Shown: in pieces, positions 1 to 13,402 of the stretch
Layout: every line of letters starts with the position of its first letter
How positions within the stretch are numbered: the stretch's first letter is position 1
Origin: Parascedosporium putredinis
Lineage: Eukaryota; Ascomycota; Sordariomycetes; Microascales; Microascaceae
Length of the DNA stretch: 64,000 nucleotides
Direction: 5' to 3'
NCBI GenBank assembly: GCA_949357655.1
Contig: CASHTG010000015.1
Span: 930,001 to 994,000 of the forward strand
Made by a program: the position numbers and the translations under genes
The notes under the pieces: generated by a model
Told to the model about the DNA's origin: nothing
Databases searched by the model: none
Seen by the model: the letters and a program-made list of their open reading frames with translations, nothing else

Positions 1-155
1 GGGGAAAAGACGTCATGTTAGCCCAGCTGTCAGACAAAGTTGGTGTTGATTTTTGAGCTTTGCCCGGTCCGGTCACGTAGCCTCAGTAGCCCATGGGCTA
101 GGGGTATAGCTCAAGGAAGTGAAATGGAACGATTATGCTTTTTTTCTTTACTTAC

Positions 156-318
156 CCGCCGGTGCCAAAAATCTTGAAGCTTGAGATGAAGTGGGCGAGG
201 GGATAGACTTGTCCGTCTTCCACTTCTGGAATGTCTCGTTGTCGTCAACAAAGACAATGAAGTCCTGGTGGGCACCCTTGAGGTGGACTCGGATCTTGGT
301 AGCCTCGCCGCGCGCCAT
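156..318 (-). CDS. RTC3: RTC3-like SBDS-domain protein, first exon only (partial)
   Basis: The ATG is at 318 and the exon runs to a GTAAG donor at 155. The protein opens MARGEATKIRVHLKGAHQDF and continues through FVDDNETFQKWKTDKSIP, which is the start of the fungal one-domain SBDS-like family (yeast Rtc3, implicated in RNA metabolism and stress). The expected next residues, LAHFISSFKIF, are read only after a frame change in the CCCC run near 197-200, where one base appears to be missing. The first intron seems to leave the window: a CTAAC branch-like site lies at 17-21 on this strand with a pyrimidine run after it, but no clear acceptor is visible. The rest of the roughly 110-residue family protein is therefore beyond the left edge. 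Family assignment is firm; function in this organism is inferred from yeast. Confidence 0.8.
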
Positions 319-3300
319 TATTGCTGTGTGTAAGAGGGGAAAGGTTTAAACGTGGTAAAAGGGAAAGTCGATGATGGATTCGTTGTGATGTTTTGTATAC
401 AATCGTCTTGTTGTTCTTCTAATAGTAGAGTGAATTGAAGGGAAGCTCAGCTGTGATCATGAGGGGAGATACGAAGCTACTTATAAATACGGCAGAGTCT
501 TTTACCTCCAGACTGGAGCAGCTCTCATCATGACCTGATAATAAGAATGAGATGGAAGCAGGCAGGTGCAGAGCGACGGCCTGGCACGCCCTCATCAGCA
601 AACCCGCCTTTACGTCATAGGTAGCCTATACCCCAAATCACACCACCCTTCACTGCTACCGCCAAGTCCCACCTACCTGATTCTCGGCCCATCCTCGCCC
701 AACGTCCCGCAACGCTCTCCAGACCCAGCTCCGAGTTGACTTGAAAATTGGCAGGTATCGCCAATCACGCCTGCCCTGAGTGACTCGGGCATGGCATCAT
801 CTGCCCCGTTCAACTCCTTGGGGGTTCCTGCGTCAGACCGGCGGGGACGACGACGCTCCGCCATTACCTTCGTCATCGATCTAGACCTTGCCAATGCCCA
901 CCTGTCCATATTGGTGAAGCTGATCTTTCTTTTTAACCTTGACTTGCTAGTTAAGTGTGCCCAAATCAGCAACAAAGCTAGCTAAGCTCCTGCTCGCAGG
1001 GCGATGGATTGTCTCGGACTCGCACACCCTAGGCTCTATCTATTTTCCTCTCTTTTTCCTCTCTTTCTTTTCCTTCTAATTCAGCTTTGCGGAGAGCCCC
1101 AGATATGACAAGTATCTTGGCAAGCAACCCGAGCACATTGGGCTTGTCTCCAAGCCTCGGCCAAGGCTCTGGTTCTTGGTGATGGAAGCACCCGCCTTGC
1201 GGATCATCGCGTGCAGTCCCGCTTCTACCCTACCCACCTTCGTATGACCTCATTTGGCATTGGATCCGCCACTTGACAGGGACATTTAGCAATCAATTTC
1301 TCCCATACCCAGAAGTGAAAACGAGGAGACGGCAAGCCCGCCTCCTTTTTCGATAGCTCCGGTCACTCCCCACCCACAATTTCTTGGCGAAGAAGCTTCT
1401 CGCTCCGTGTAGTTGATGCCTTGTTCGGCGCTGGCGCACCTATGAACCGGGCCCGCGCTGTGCCTGCCGCATGCCACTTCCCCACTTTGACCGACTCCGT
1501 GAGGGCCGGAGTTTTCAACTGTTTTAGCGTTGTGCTTGAGTCGTATCAGTGGAGCAGTGCTCCGAAGAGCCTCAAGCCCTCACACAACCGCACGCACAAT
1601 AACTAGTACCGAGGAAGGAGCTCTGGAAAATGGAGCTCGTGGGTCCATTGGATCAATTGGCCGTATTAATTCGCCGACAGTGCCTGGGGATCCAGCGTCC
1701 CAACGCAATCCCACCTACTGTAAGTGGAAAGAATGCCTGTAGTCATCAATTTCTTATTCGACCCGCCAACAAAGAAAGCTGCGACCGCAAGGTAATCCAC
1801 ATCGCCAACGCACATAATACCCAAAACTCTTGAAAGGAAAAAGAAAGGTTTTTCTCCTGTCGAGCAGGGGCCGTGTGTTAATCATCTCGTTTTTCCATTT
1901 CCCCCTTTTTCCAACGAAAAGATGGAGAATTTGGGATTTTTAAAGTTTGGAGAGAAGAAAAGGGAACCCCGGCTCTGGCGAGCCCAACCCTGCCCATGAT
2001 CGACGCAAGTGGTTTCCGATCCGTTTCGGACGTCTGCCCTGAGCGGGACTTCGCCTGCCCATGCAACATCGTTCATGCGGTGCACGCATCCCAGAGCCTC
2101 CAACAAATCTCTAATACCCTCGACGTCCTCTTGGGGAGACGGGCCCTGGTGGAAATTTGTTCGTATTTGGCTGGGGGGGAGGTGTCCGCTCTGTCGGATT
2201 TGAGTCTAAAGGTTGATTCTGCAGGGTGACGATCCCAACAGGAGTGGCCAGAGAACCCGCTCAACGAGGTTAAAGTCGCTGTCACTGTCTCCCTCTAGCT
2301 GAATCGAGTAGGAGAGATTTGTCTTCTTGAGAGCAGACATGTCTCATTGAAGAAACCGTTTCCTCAGAGTTCTCCCAGCATCACAAAGGTTTGAGTGGAG
2401 GACACAAGCGTTTCAAAAAAGCTTTCGTTTTTATTCATTTTGCGATTGTAAATGAGGCATTCCATTCATTTAGTCGCTGTTCGTGAGGGCTGATATGAAC
2501 AAGCCCTCGTAATACACATATGCGGAGAGTAGTAAAAGTTGTTCGAGCAACGTGGGTGCCGTCTCCCAACTGTGAAAACCCTTCCGCATCTACCATCCTC
2601 CTCTCAGATCCTCGCGACACAAGGCTCACTCTTCCCACTTCCCCTTCCTCCCCATCGCCGTGGCCTCGGAGCTTCGAACAAAAGCGAGAGTGTTTCTGGA
2701 GGAAACACCAAAAACCTTGGACCCTTCAGCCCCTCTCGCCATACGACAGCTGCCTTTTCCACCCCCATGTCCTCCAAGCCTTGCCCCACAACCACTCAGT
2801 CCTCCGTGATGAAATCCCTTTCCAGCCAATTGCGCATGAACCTCGAGTAGCCGGTATTGAAACAGTCGGTCCTCCAGATAATCAATGACTTGCTTGGCAT
2901 GTTTGACTGCGGGCAAACACACACGGAGGGTCTTTGTGTAAGCTGCTTCTGCGATGACGGAGGCCGGAGTCAAGACAATGCAACGCCGATGCAATATATT
3001 GCCGTGTGCAGAAAAATAAGAGAGAAAAATACCAGGAAAAAAAAGCACTTGAAAAGAAACTTGCGTTATGAAGTAATTGGGAAGAAATAAAAAGAAAAAA
3101 ATTTAGGCACTTGGTTGGCTTGTCATTGGAGGACACGGAAAAATGTTCCGGAGATGCATAGAACAGAGTCCCCCAAAATCTTGAAGGCCCTCTAAATATT
3201 GAAGTCGAAGAGTAGCGACAAGTCTTTTTTGTTTGTCGGCGGCTGGATATGTACACAAGTCCATCGGTGGAGAACTATCGTCTGCAGCTGAGCCGCGGAG

Positions 3301-3344
3301 CTGCCAAGCACGAAAGATCGAATCCATGTTTGCCAGCAGGAAGC
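319..3344. other. Intergenic region, no gene recognised
   Basis: About 3 kb between two minus-strand genes. It should hold the promoter of the RTC3-like gene on the left and the 3' end of the DUF7727 gene on the right. All open frames are 140 codons or shorter, and none shows a recognisable domain. A pyrimidine-rich tract lies near 1020-1085. No tRNA or 5S gene was recognised by eye. Confidence 0.6.
335..466 (-). promoter_or_regulatory. Two CCCCT stress-response-like elements upstream of the RTC3-like gene
   Basis: CCCCT occurs on the coding strand at 335-339 and 462-466, about 17 and 144 bp before the ATG at 318. CCCCT is the Msn2/4-type stress element in yeast, and yeast RTC3 is stress-linked. 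The motif is only five bases long and could occur by chance; the nearer copy may lie in the 5' leader. Confidence 0.22.
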
Positions 3345-4000
3345 TTACGCCCGCCCACGACCACCACGGTTGGGCAAAGTCCAGGGTTTCGCGCAGATGA
3401 TCTAAAGCCTTAATGTTAGCAGCCGAAAGTACAGTGGGTGCGCTAGCAAGCCTAGGCGTGGGCAAGGTGAAAGAGTCAAGAGACGTACCTCTCCTTCGCT
3501 ATAGGCCCAGAAATACACCAAAAGGCCAATAAAGTAGTAAATGGCGGCGTTGGTGCCCTGGTAAATGAGGGCAGCGGCCAAGGTGGTGAGAGGGAGGAAG
3601 GCCAGGCGGAACTCGAGGCTTCGATGAACGGAGGACCCGGCGAGCAAGGGTAGGGGCCATTCCATGGCGAACAGAACCACCCCGAATACTAAATTGATGA
3701 TTTGGAGGATTGGGAATGGTTTCACCGCGCGGTCCAGTGTTAGTGTGAGGAAGTCCCAGAAGATCTTGGGCCAGAAGAAGCCCTCGATCGCGGCAGCAAC
3801 TTGGTCTAGTTCAAGGAGAATACAGGTTAGCTATTTGGGCCAGCAGCAATCTCGGCAAGGAGCCAGGAGTCCAGGGCCAACCATCTGCGAGAGGGTTCAT
3901 CGCAGGGTTGCGCGCTCGGCACTTCCAGAGGGGGAGACGTACAAGCTGAAGCCGTGAGGATGATGAGGCGAGCCCAGTGGTTCTTGATAAGTCTGCCCAT
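3345..4000 (-). CDS. DUF7727-type integral membrane protein
   Basis: Three exons: 3943-4000, 3489-3805 and 3345-3401 (minus strand), joined at GT-AG sites with correct phase. They give 143 residues without any frame break. The protein starts MGRLIKNHWARLIILTASAY, continues with hydrophobic stretches such as FGVVLFAMEWPLPLLAG and TTLAAALIYQGTNAAIYYF, and ends CAKPWTLPNRGGRGRA. Four membrane segments can be seen: the N-terminal helix, around residues 55-75, 87-107 and 108-125. This matches a family of small fungal membrane proteins of unknown function (DUF7727, named from memory). The start is chosen because it gives the conserved N-terminus, and the last exon because only that acceptor yields the conserved AKPWTLP tail and an immediate stop. 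Confidence 0.88.
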
Positions 4001-6205
4001 CTTGACGGTGGTTGTTTAATGATAGGTTGGGGTATCGGTTCGGAGAGAGAGGTGTTTCGATTCGGTTCGACTTCGAAGAGTTCGGATTTCCTTGCACAGA
4101 CCCGTCCGGCAAACCTCGAATTCCCTTTTCTTTTCAAGGTTCCTTAATCGCTATCGATGGCTGGAACTAGAAATTCCCACACGCAAACAGTTCCTCTCGT
4201 GGAGCGGATCGATCGAATGTAGGTATTAAGGGTGTTGTTTTCGGGTTCGGGAGGGAGCGAGTCCTCTTCTGAATTATAATACTACGGGAATAAACCGGCG
4301 GCTCTGTCGAAGAAGTCCGAGAATGACGAGAATCGAAGTCGACGAACACGAAACGGAAAAGAAGAACAAGAAAAAAGATATTGGCGGGAAAGAAGGGAAA
4401 CAGGTATCCAGACCTGGCTTGGGTTGAAAGCAGAAAGAAAAAAGAACCAGTCGATGTTAAAAGAATGCTATCGACAGGCTAAGGGGCAGCGCTGACGAGC
4501 AGAGAGAAGGGAAGGGTGGGGGAGAAAAAGAGAGGAGAGGAATTAGAGTGTGAGAGTTCCGATGGGGAGGACGAAGTCTATATTGGGACGGGCAGATTTC
4601 GGGATCGCCACGGATGGGAAGGGGAGCCACCAAGGACAGACAGAGAGGCAGGCGGCCAAGCAAGGTTAATCTGGTGGTAGCGTCTCAGAGAGGCCCTCAG
4701 ACAAAGGCTAGGGTACCTCTGTCCCCGGTGATCAGGGTAAGGCGGCGAGCTAGGCGTGGGAGGAGCGATGGGGGGTGGAAGATGTGTCAGATCCCTTGCT
4801 GGCCCTTGTCGATGGGTATCGGACGCTTCTGAATTAATGGTGTTGCTGAGGTTAATGTTGTGCAAATCCGATCTATGGTGACAGCTGGCACAAACATCCG
4901 AGCGGGCGTGGATATGACCTTGCTGGGGGAGGGAGAAACGAGGAGAAGAAAAGAACCCGTGAGGAATTGAGACGATTTCTGCACAAAGGGGATCGAGATA
5001 CACGGCGGAGGGTTGGTCGGTGTTAGGCCACGATCTGAAGCACGAGGTGTTTGATACGGGCGAGTAGTGCGGCTCTGGAGGACCTTGGGTGGGCGTGGTT
5101 GAGGATCGGTGTGGGAGGCCACTAACAGCGAGGCAAGTCACTCGGTGGATTGAGGGCTGCTATCGGCATGGGGGGGAGGAGCCCAGTTGGGTCTGAGGCA
5201 AATTGTCAGGCCCTGTTCAGGGTGCGCTGCCTGAGAGAGAGGGCTCTGCGTCGTTGCATTAAAAGGGGGAGGGACGAAGATCAGACAGGCAAGGCGGTTG
5301 CTCTGCGGGAGTATGAAGCAGGAGGTGGTCGACCACGGGTGAGGCGGCGACACTCGCAGTTTAAGAACAGACTCTAGGGCCGGGGGTGTGGCCGGGAGAG
5401 GAGGAGAGCAAATCGTGCGGGTGCAAGCCATGTACATTTGACGGGCAGCCACTGACGACGGAGCAGACAAGTATCGATTGTTCGATGGCGATTCTCCGCC
5501 GGGAAAAAGGAATTGAAAAGGTGATAGAAGGAGGAGAGAGAACTCGGCAGGCACAGAAGAAACCCTTGTTGACGAGCACCGATTTTCCCGTGCAGGATTG
5601 ATGCGAACTTGGCGACCTTTCAGGGAATATTGGAGCTGAGAAGGGAAAGTACGACGCATGCGATGGATTTTAATCTTCTCGGGCGCGTAAATCGAAGGGT
5701 CATTCACTCTTTTTTCTGCGTTTCTCGCCCTCTCGCCCATGAATATATCTAGACGTGATACCCAAAATACCCTGATTCCCCATTCTTTCCGCCCGCCTAC
5801 GGTGTAGAACTGGGTGGGAAAGCACACGAGAGGGACTTGGCTTGTCAATGCTTTGGGCGAATCCGGCATCGACATGGGAGCAACGAGGGGGTGGGTGGAG
5901 GGGTGCAGGGGCTGGGCGGTTAGAGAATCGACAGGGGCCAATCACGCCCCTTGCCGCCTCTTGGCTGCAACTCTGGAGAACCGTCCCTCTCCACAGTGCG
6001 GCCTTGACAAGTCTCTCTCCAAGCGAGTTGTCTTGCTTTCTGAAGCGCAATCTGCATCAACGATCCCGCCGATTGGTGATCTTCCCAGTCGCCAACTTGC
6101 CCACATCCACCATCAATTCGTATTGTACAAGCAGGACAGGCAACTTCCCTTCGGGTATTTTAATTATTAACCTAAAAGAAAGAGCAGGGAAACGAACAAG
6201 CAGAC

Positions 6206-6229
6206 GCAGAAGCAGAAGCAGAAGCAGAA
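6206..6229. repeat. Hexanucleotide repeat (AGAAGC)n
   Basis: About four units of a six-base repeat related to GCAGAA, ending in a short A run. It lies in intergenic DNA with no supported gene around it. Confidence 0.7.
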
Positions 6230-9192
6230 AATGGCGTCCGGCACTAGTACCCGATCCCCCACCAAGAATGCGTGATCCCCCGCCGGCGTGGTACCCAGAC
6301 GATCTTGACGGCAACCTTCAAGAGCGTTCCACGTCTCTGTATGAAAACGAACATCGATCAAGATGATCACTTATTCTTGGAGCCCCTTCGCTCCTCGGCT
6401 TGAGGATATCAGGCTCTCAACGAATATCTATCTTGACAGCGACCCCGGCTTATAACCTCGATCAATTACTTGACACGCACACGCTAAATGTCTGCTCGCC
6501 AGGGCGAGGGGAGTGGAGGCTGTCAAGAGAGCCTTCAGGTTTTAGATTCGTGACGAAATGGCTGTCATCCGATACTTCCAAGCAAAGCGACTCATTGAAG
6601 AAAATGCAAGGCGGCTCACTGGCCTTCTTTTCACCTGTGCTCGTGAGCAAAAACATCGAATGCAATGCTGTTACCCCAGCCTCCCAGAGGATGAAGGATG
6701 GATGGCACAGTGTGCAGAATTAACGGCCTCTACCCTTGTTAGTGGATTCGATGTGACGAGAACAGGTCCAAAATGCACGAAAAGCTTGGACTCAAAGCGC
6801 TGCACAAGGACCCTTGTCGGACCGGGCAGTTTTATCAAGGGAAAATGCTGCATATAGTGCAGAACCCTGTCGTTGCCGCCCTTATGTAATCCGGTCCACA
6901 GCACGACTTTCCCCAACAGGAATGTTGATCCACACAACCAAAAACGCAGAGGCAAGAAGACATCAGCACTCGTCCAACCCCAAACTTATTACAGTCGATA
7001 GAGAGTCGTTTTTCTACACGAGAGTGTGGTTTTGATCTCCTTTTCCTTATCTCCTCGGCCATACGCCTTTAATGTTCAAATGAACAGTTCAATTCCGAAT
7101 TTCTTTGACGCGGAGGCTAAAAATCAAAGTTTTTGGCAACTCATGCCATCCCATGATCTGAGACTTGAAAGATCTCCACCATGAAGCAGTCCATGTTTGA
7201 GATGAGAGCTGTGCGCCACGATCTGCCTCACACCCCTCCCCCCTTTTTGCTTCCCCATTCTCTCTTCCCTCTTTCCCTTTTTTCCTCTCTTCCACCGGGC
7301 CCTCCGGCATTCAGCCAAGCATTAGAGAACCCTCGCTTTTTCCAAACTCAGGTCTGCGCGCTTTCTCTGACAGCCCGAGGAGGAACCAACTGTCATGAAA
7401 GCGCCTCGGGAAGGCTCGTGGCCGAGCACGGCCAAAGTCTATGACGACATGCCTTTTTTTTTTTTTTTCATGTGGTCAGCCCGTGGTTTAACACGACGAG
7501 CGGAATGCCGAATGGCTCTGTTTGTCCCCTGAGATCGGACCATGCCTGCTCGAAATAAAGGCGCGGACATCTAGCGGAGATGTTGCAATCTTTGGTGACC
7601 ACCCTGTCGACATCGTGCCGCACGATAGAGCAGTTCTCGTGCAGTCCCGCGCCCGCGCAACCATGCCATTTGGGTGATGTCGAGCAACCCATGGTTTGAG
7701 ATAGCCTTCATTTGCCCCTTTTCTCTTCTTTTCGAAGCCTTCTCGTTGGATATGCTGCGTCGATCCCAGATGTCGCAGTGCATCTACAAGTAGGATTGTG
7801 ATGTGTGCCGGTATGGTTCAACACTCAACCTCGGGACGGTTCTCCTTCTCAGAGCGCCCTTCTTTTTGGATCGTAAATAGTGAACAGCTCGTGGCATGTT
7901 TTTCAAGCCTTCCCGCAATACCCTTCTTTCGATTGGGAAACCGCCACAGGGGAAATCGCCAGACCTTCAGCCCCCACCCAAACCCAAGAGTCGTCTCGTT
8001 TTTCCCTGCGGCTACATCGTACACGCAGTCTCATAATGGCGCCACGAGCCTGCTGTTGGTGCATTGTTACAACTGGAGCGCACTCAACTCTGTTCAAGCA
8101 AGGCGGATCTAAGGCTTGCGGCATACATTAGTGATAACATTGAGCCACCCATGATAGATGGCTGTACCTCCGTAGTATTCAGGTGGTGGCTGTAACCAAT
8201 TAGTTATCCACTAGGGCCTCCCCAATCCGGCCAATGCAAGCCCGTGTTGGCCATGAAAGTGCCATTGTCGAAAGAAAGGAAGAAAGAAAAGGGAAAAGCG
8301 AGATCAAATTGATATCAGGTCTCTCACTTTCTTCGAAACCGTCAAATCCTCCTCATCAGTCGAGCTGCGCGTTGGGGGATTCGTAGCCTTTGCCATCGCG
8401 ACCCCACCAACTCCGATAAGAGGCCCGTCCTCCGGGCCGGCGCCTCTCTCTCCCCTCCTATTGGATATCGCCCCTCACTTTAGAAGGCGGCCGAGCATCT
8501 CTTGCCCGAAATGGAAGCCGCCGGATGGGGGCCAAGTGGCTGGGGCGACTTCCCGCCTTCCAGATTTTTGCTGTCCACCTCTTCGGCCTTGAAGAAGGCC
8601 AAGCTGGAAGAACACCTGCTTCGCCCAGCCAGCTGGCCACCATGAATCTTCATCAGCGACCCGGAGGCTTGCACCCCCGTGCCCCCTCACCCCCAATTCA
8701 ATGTAAATCCGTGCTGTAGCTACCGCCACTCATTTACTACTACCAACCTCCAAAACGACCTGGCCAGGAGCCTGATAGACGGGGGAAGCAGAACGCGAAT
8801 TGCGACTTCGGGGAAGAAATACCCCAGGGCAACCTTGATACTCTCTTTTGTCTTAAATTCGCTTTTTTAACCCCTCTTTTGGGGACGGGTAGGAGGGCAT
8901 TCCACTTAGTTGTCCAGGCTAAGTTTATTCTCGCAACAGGCATTGAAGGATGGAAAGAGCATTTTTGAGGGATTGGTGATATCGTCAGTCCAGGTATATA
9001 TGTCCTCTACACCAAACTTCGTACACGTGGATGCCAGAATAGCCTTACTCAAACGTCCACGGTCGCTCTACACGTGGTTCGCTCCGTATAATTAACTTTT
9101 AAGCGTCTGCCATAAAACCTTCCCCTTCGCCAGAATGAAATCCAACACCTTGCCGCCATTCATAATAACATGGGTATCGATGATAAAACATA

Positions 9193-9220
9193 AAGAAGAA
9201 GAAGAAGAAGAGGAGGAGAA
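9193..9220. repeat. GAA/GGA purine microsatellite
   Basis: Six to seven GAA units followed by GGA units, a pure purine tract about 145 bp beyond the stop codon of the RhoGEF gene. It probably lies in or just past that gene's 3' UTR. Confidence 0.7.
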
Positions 9221-9364
9221 GGGAGAGGGGGACTGCAAACCCCCAAAACATGCTTTTAAGCCAGCTCCATCACCCGATGTACGCCCTAGAACACAAGGCC
9301 TATTCCTACAATCCTACACCCGTGTCTGGAGAACTCGCGCTCCTTAGTACCAACACACACACCA

Positions 9365-12300
9365 TCAAGTGAAGATGCTTCGAAGGCCAGAAAGAACGCT
9401 TCCTTTGCCCAGTGTTGTCGCCTTGGATACCTTCCCCCACCGCTTTGATCGCCGTCTTCTAGGATCTCTCAATGACTTGTCCGGTTGTAGATTCTCCTTT
9501 TCTGACGACACCGGTGCCGAAAGGAGCCCCTGGCCAGATTGTTGGAAGCCGCTAGGTTCAGTTCTAGGTCTCGTCTGCGTAGATATTCGGGTCGTATCTT
9601 GTGCATCCAAGTCTCGCCTAGTCTGAATGACGGCCATTGGCGGGCCGGGGCTACGTCTTCGGATAGTGCGCATATATAGGCCTTCCGCGGATTCAACATG
9701 AGTAATACTGCGCGGTGATGGCGGCGTATCAGCGCAATCTGGCGTTCTAGCCTCATTCTCATCCTGGATCATGGGAAGACCGGATTCTTCCCCAAAAGGC
9801 GACTTCCACTCGATCGGGGTGTCAGGGTCCTGGTGAGATGCGTTCCAGCTGCCATCGTCTCCCTCTCCCGTTTCTGTATCGGCCGAAGCTTTAGGGAGGC
9901 TTGTGAGGCTACCCGGCCGACGGCCAAAAGAGCCCGTGATGCTTGCAACGCTTAGCCTCCGCATCATGGAGGACGCGGATGTACGGACGAGATGCTCGCT
10001 CCTCGATCTCGTGGTCATGCCGGGAAAAGGGAGGATATCGCGACTCCAGACATCGGCGAGTAAAGCCTCTAGCCTTGCCCTCTCCGCGCGAGATGGGGCT
10101 AAAATGGGGATCCTATGGTGTGTTGTGAGCAACGACTGCGATCGGTTCATCGATGCATTTGCTGCGGAGTGAGGTGGATCTTTCACCACACAAGTATTTT
10201 TCAAGATAACTTGACAAAGGGATGATTTGGGGCTGACGGTGGTCGCTCGGTGGATGGAGAGACGCCGGGCCATAGTACCTAATTTTTCAGAAAAGCGCAT
10301 TTCGTTAGCCGGCTACCAAAGTGCACGGGTGCTCAAGGGGCCTGGATGTTGAGGAATCATACCTGGTTTTCCAAAGATAGTCCCCAACGGCTTGATGTCT
10401 AGCGAGAGCCAGCTAAACCAATTTGGCTCTTTGGGCAAGACCCGGTCGAACGAAGGACTTGCCAGCCGACACCTCCATTCCAGCTCTTCTTTTCCGGTAC
10501 ACGCCGTCAACAGAACCTCGTAGAGCTGACAGTCGCATTCAAAGACGACTTTCCAGGAATAAGGCGCCGTGTGGCATTGCAGGCCTTGCATAGCTCCGAG
10601 TTAGTTCCCGAGTTTTCCCATTGCCATTCACCGAAGGGATAGTGCTCACCTCGACCATTGTCAACCTCCTCAACCTTTAAAGAAGCGAGCTCAACACAGA
10701 GCTGGATCGTATATATCTGGTCCGCCCTACCCGCCGAGGCAAGGCAAAGATAGTTTTGGTAGAGAAGGCAGACCATGTATTGACCCTGTACACCTTCTTT
10801 TGTTGCCCAGCAAACATGAAGCGTTCCACAAAGCTTGATATGACCGAATGACCGGATTCGGTTCTTCGAGGCAGCATCCAGCCGCTGAAAAATCATATGA
10901 AGCCCAAGTTAGAGATAATTCATCATAGCATACATCTTGTAGAGCAAGTGGAAACGGGAACCTAAACTGCCGTCTAGGAATATTTTACGTACCTGGTTGG
11001 AGAAGACAAGGCGGTCCTGGAGTGTCCATGTTTTTCTAGGATAGACTTCATCCTCGCGTCGTCGGTGGCACGGTTGATCTCCGCCGTTGCCTCGCGAAGC
11101 CGAATCAGTGTATTCTCTACTTCCATGTGCGAATTGGCACAATCGTCTACTGTCGTATACTTGAGAAGCTCCGCAAAAGCAAAGGATATCGACACACTCT
11201 TTGAATAGGCTACGTCACCAGGTCTAGGTTAGTCTCGGATTCCGCATGGCACTGAGGAATGGCCCGGCGCAGTGGTGGTCTTGTCTCACCTTCATGAGGA
11301 GGTCCGCAATAGTCATTGCCTTCCTTGAACGGTCTGTCTGGCTCTGCTTGGATCCTATGGAGGAAGCAAGAATTTCTACGCCCTTTTGGTAGCTCTCCCA
11401 TTCCGGCATCGTTCGATGCATCGAGTTTATGTCCTTGATCATCATCTCGTACTTGGCTCCATACTCCTTATATATGAAGAAGCGATTCATCTGCCGCATA
11501 TTGGTTAGGACGTAATACACCCCATGGAAAAAAACAATCTCGTTGACTAAGGAAAAAAGACTCACCCGTTTACCAAAAATTTTGGCAACCTCTTCTGCGA
11601 CTTGGGCATCGGCAATCATTCCGGGGATGCGCTGTAGCCATGATATATGCTTGGCGTTTTCCGGAACCGAGTCCAGGCTCCGCCAGCGTTGGTGGGTCTT
11701 GGGCCGAAGCATCTCCGGCTGTTTCAGAAGCTCCGCTTGGGTGTACTCCGAGTTGGGGACAACGCGATGTAACTCGCCTAGGATTTCTTCGTGCAGTTCC
11801 ACGATCTCAGTAAGATTGCGGTTGATGGAAGATCTAAGCCCGGCCGATATCGAGGGCAGCGAGGCAAAGGTTGTCATGTACACCTACCTCTGGGTTAGTA
11901 TTGTACGCACAAGGGGATGGGGTAAAAGAGCTCACATTGATTAGAAATCGTACATCACCGATATAATTTTCTTCGGTGGCGATAAGTTCCTCCAAGATGC
12001 TCCGACGCTGGATCGACCGACTGAGGGCGGCCTTGTCTGTTGTGACTATGAAACCTCCATTATAGGTGCTGTCCTCGGAAAATCGAGGGGCAGCAACCGA
12101 TAATCGGCTACTACGATCGGTCCTTGTTCTCGAATGCATTGTCCCGGGGCGACTTCGCGTTCTTGTTGTTATGCTTCCTAGGCCAAGGCTAGCGCTCTTC
12201 ACAGCGGATACAAAGGCAAACGAGGAGCCAGACGAGGATTGTGCATGGCCGTGGAAGCTGCCTTCGAGTCCGTGAGGGGCTCTCCTCGACCTGTAGCTTG

Positions 12301-12766
12301 CACGACGATGCAATGAAGATATCCACTTTTGAAAGGGACCCCTCTCCTCCGCTGAGCTTGTTTCGACATCCCCATTGTTGTAGTAGTAGGGAGAAGGAAT
12401 AGACGAGGCCGTAAGCAGTGGGTGAGGATCGTGGGAAGATACTAGGTCGGATCCGGGTGTAAATATAACGCTGTCGTCGACTGATATCCGAGGAATAGTG
12501 AGTTGTTCTTCTGGGTATTTGGGTTCACCAGTGAGCGTTCGCAGCAGGGAAGTAAGGCCAGCCCAATCCGACCAACTGTCCCCAGGGGCCGTTGATGGTC
12601 TTTCCGGTAGCCCTGCGACACCGAATTCATCGCCGAGCATGCCTTCGTGCGGATCAGGAGGTGTTATGGGATTCTCCCAACTTGATTTTCTTGTGGCAGT
12701 AACAAAGCTTGCATTTGAACTTGATAACGACGACGCAGCATCCGCCGAGCCTGCCGTATCAGCCAT
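9365..12766 (-). CDS. Rho guanine nucleotide exchange factor (DH-PH)
   Basis: Seven exons on the minus strand: 11936-12766, 11566-11883, 11290-11490, 10993-11209, 10650-10884, 10363-10584 and 9365-10278, giving about 979 residues. The first 250 residues are serine-rich and probably disordered. The DH domain spans roughly residues 255-500 (RRSILEELIATEENY; later PIQRVCRYPLLF). A PH-like domain follows at about 510-655 (VVFECDCQLYEVLL, EELEWRCRL), then a long polar tail. DH-PH proteins load GTP onto Rho-family GTPases, which in fungi control cell wall synthesis, polarity and septation. Exon 4 carries two single-base losses, in the A/T runs at 11175-11178 and 11031-11035; with both restored it encodes exactly 73 conserved residues. 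The ATG at 12766 is the first in-frame one. Which Rho it acts on cannot be told from the sequence. Confidence 0.88.
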
Positions 12767-13362
12767 GGCTGCTCGAATGACGGACGCAGCACGGCCCAAC
12801 TGTGCGGGTTATAGACACACGGACGGGCAATCTCTAGATCATCTCAGCAAAAGCAAAAAAGAAAAAGAAACAAGAAAAGGCCGTAATAAGAGAAATAAAG
12901 GTCTCGGCTTTGGGTGACCCGGGGAAAAGGGGGTAGGCGGGGAATCTGGAGGCTGTCGGAATACGCAAATAATCTCTCAATAAGCTTTGTAAATGCTGAA
13001 ACAGGAGTACGCGCTGTTTTTGGTGATGGACCTGAGCTTGAAAAGACGGCCAGAGGAGGATTGATAGAGAAAAAGGCCCAAGACGGCGTAAAAGGAAAAG
13101 GACCAGAGGTGGTGAAGGATGACTGGAGTCGATGATTCCCAAACTCGAGAGGTACGTAGAGGTACCACAGGAGTGCTAAGTGATTCCGCGGTGCGCCTTC
13201 CGGTCGTGGTTTCCCGAAGCAATCTGGAGAGAAAAGCAAGGAGGTTGCGGTCGAAGAGTTGCGCGGAGATGGGACGCTACAAACAATGAATATTTGAGGC
13301 AGTCACAACGACGCCACTCACCGCACACACACTCTAACTCGTTCTCTCTTTTCTTGGTACAG

Positions 13363-13402
13363 ACAAACACACGCATACACACGCACACACACGCACACAC
13401 AC
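13363..13402. repeat. Interrupted (AC)n microsatellite
   Basis: Alternating A and C with G/T interruptions (ACACGC and ATACAC units) over about 40 bp, some 600 bp upstream of the RhoGEF start codon. Confidence 0.75.

Larger units (their letters stand above)
4001..9364. other. Long intergenic region, no gene recognised
   Basis: About 5.4 kb upstream of the DUF7727 gene and downstream of the RhoGEF gene. The first 2 kb is pyrimidine-rich on the minus strand and probably contains the promoter and leader of the DUF7727 gene. Minus-strand open frames at 4578-5141 and 5138-5941 are proline/serine-rich with no domain. A 15-T run lies at 7454-7468. Given the indel errors in this window, a broken orphan gene cannot be excluded. 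Confidence 0.5.

Noticed and set aside
4578..5941. Two overlapping minus-strand open frames of 187 and 267 codons
   Set aside because: Pro/Ser/Arg-rich composition follows from pyrimidine-rich DNA; there is no domain, no clear start context and no splice structure. More likely leader and promoter DNA of the DUF7727 gene.
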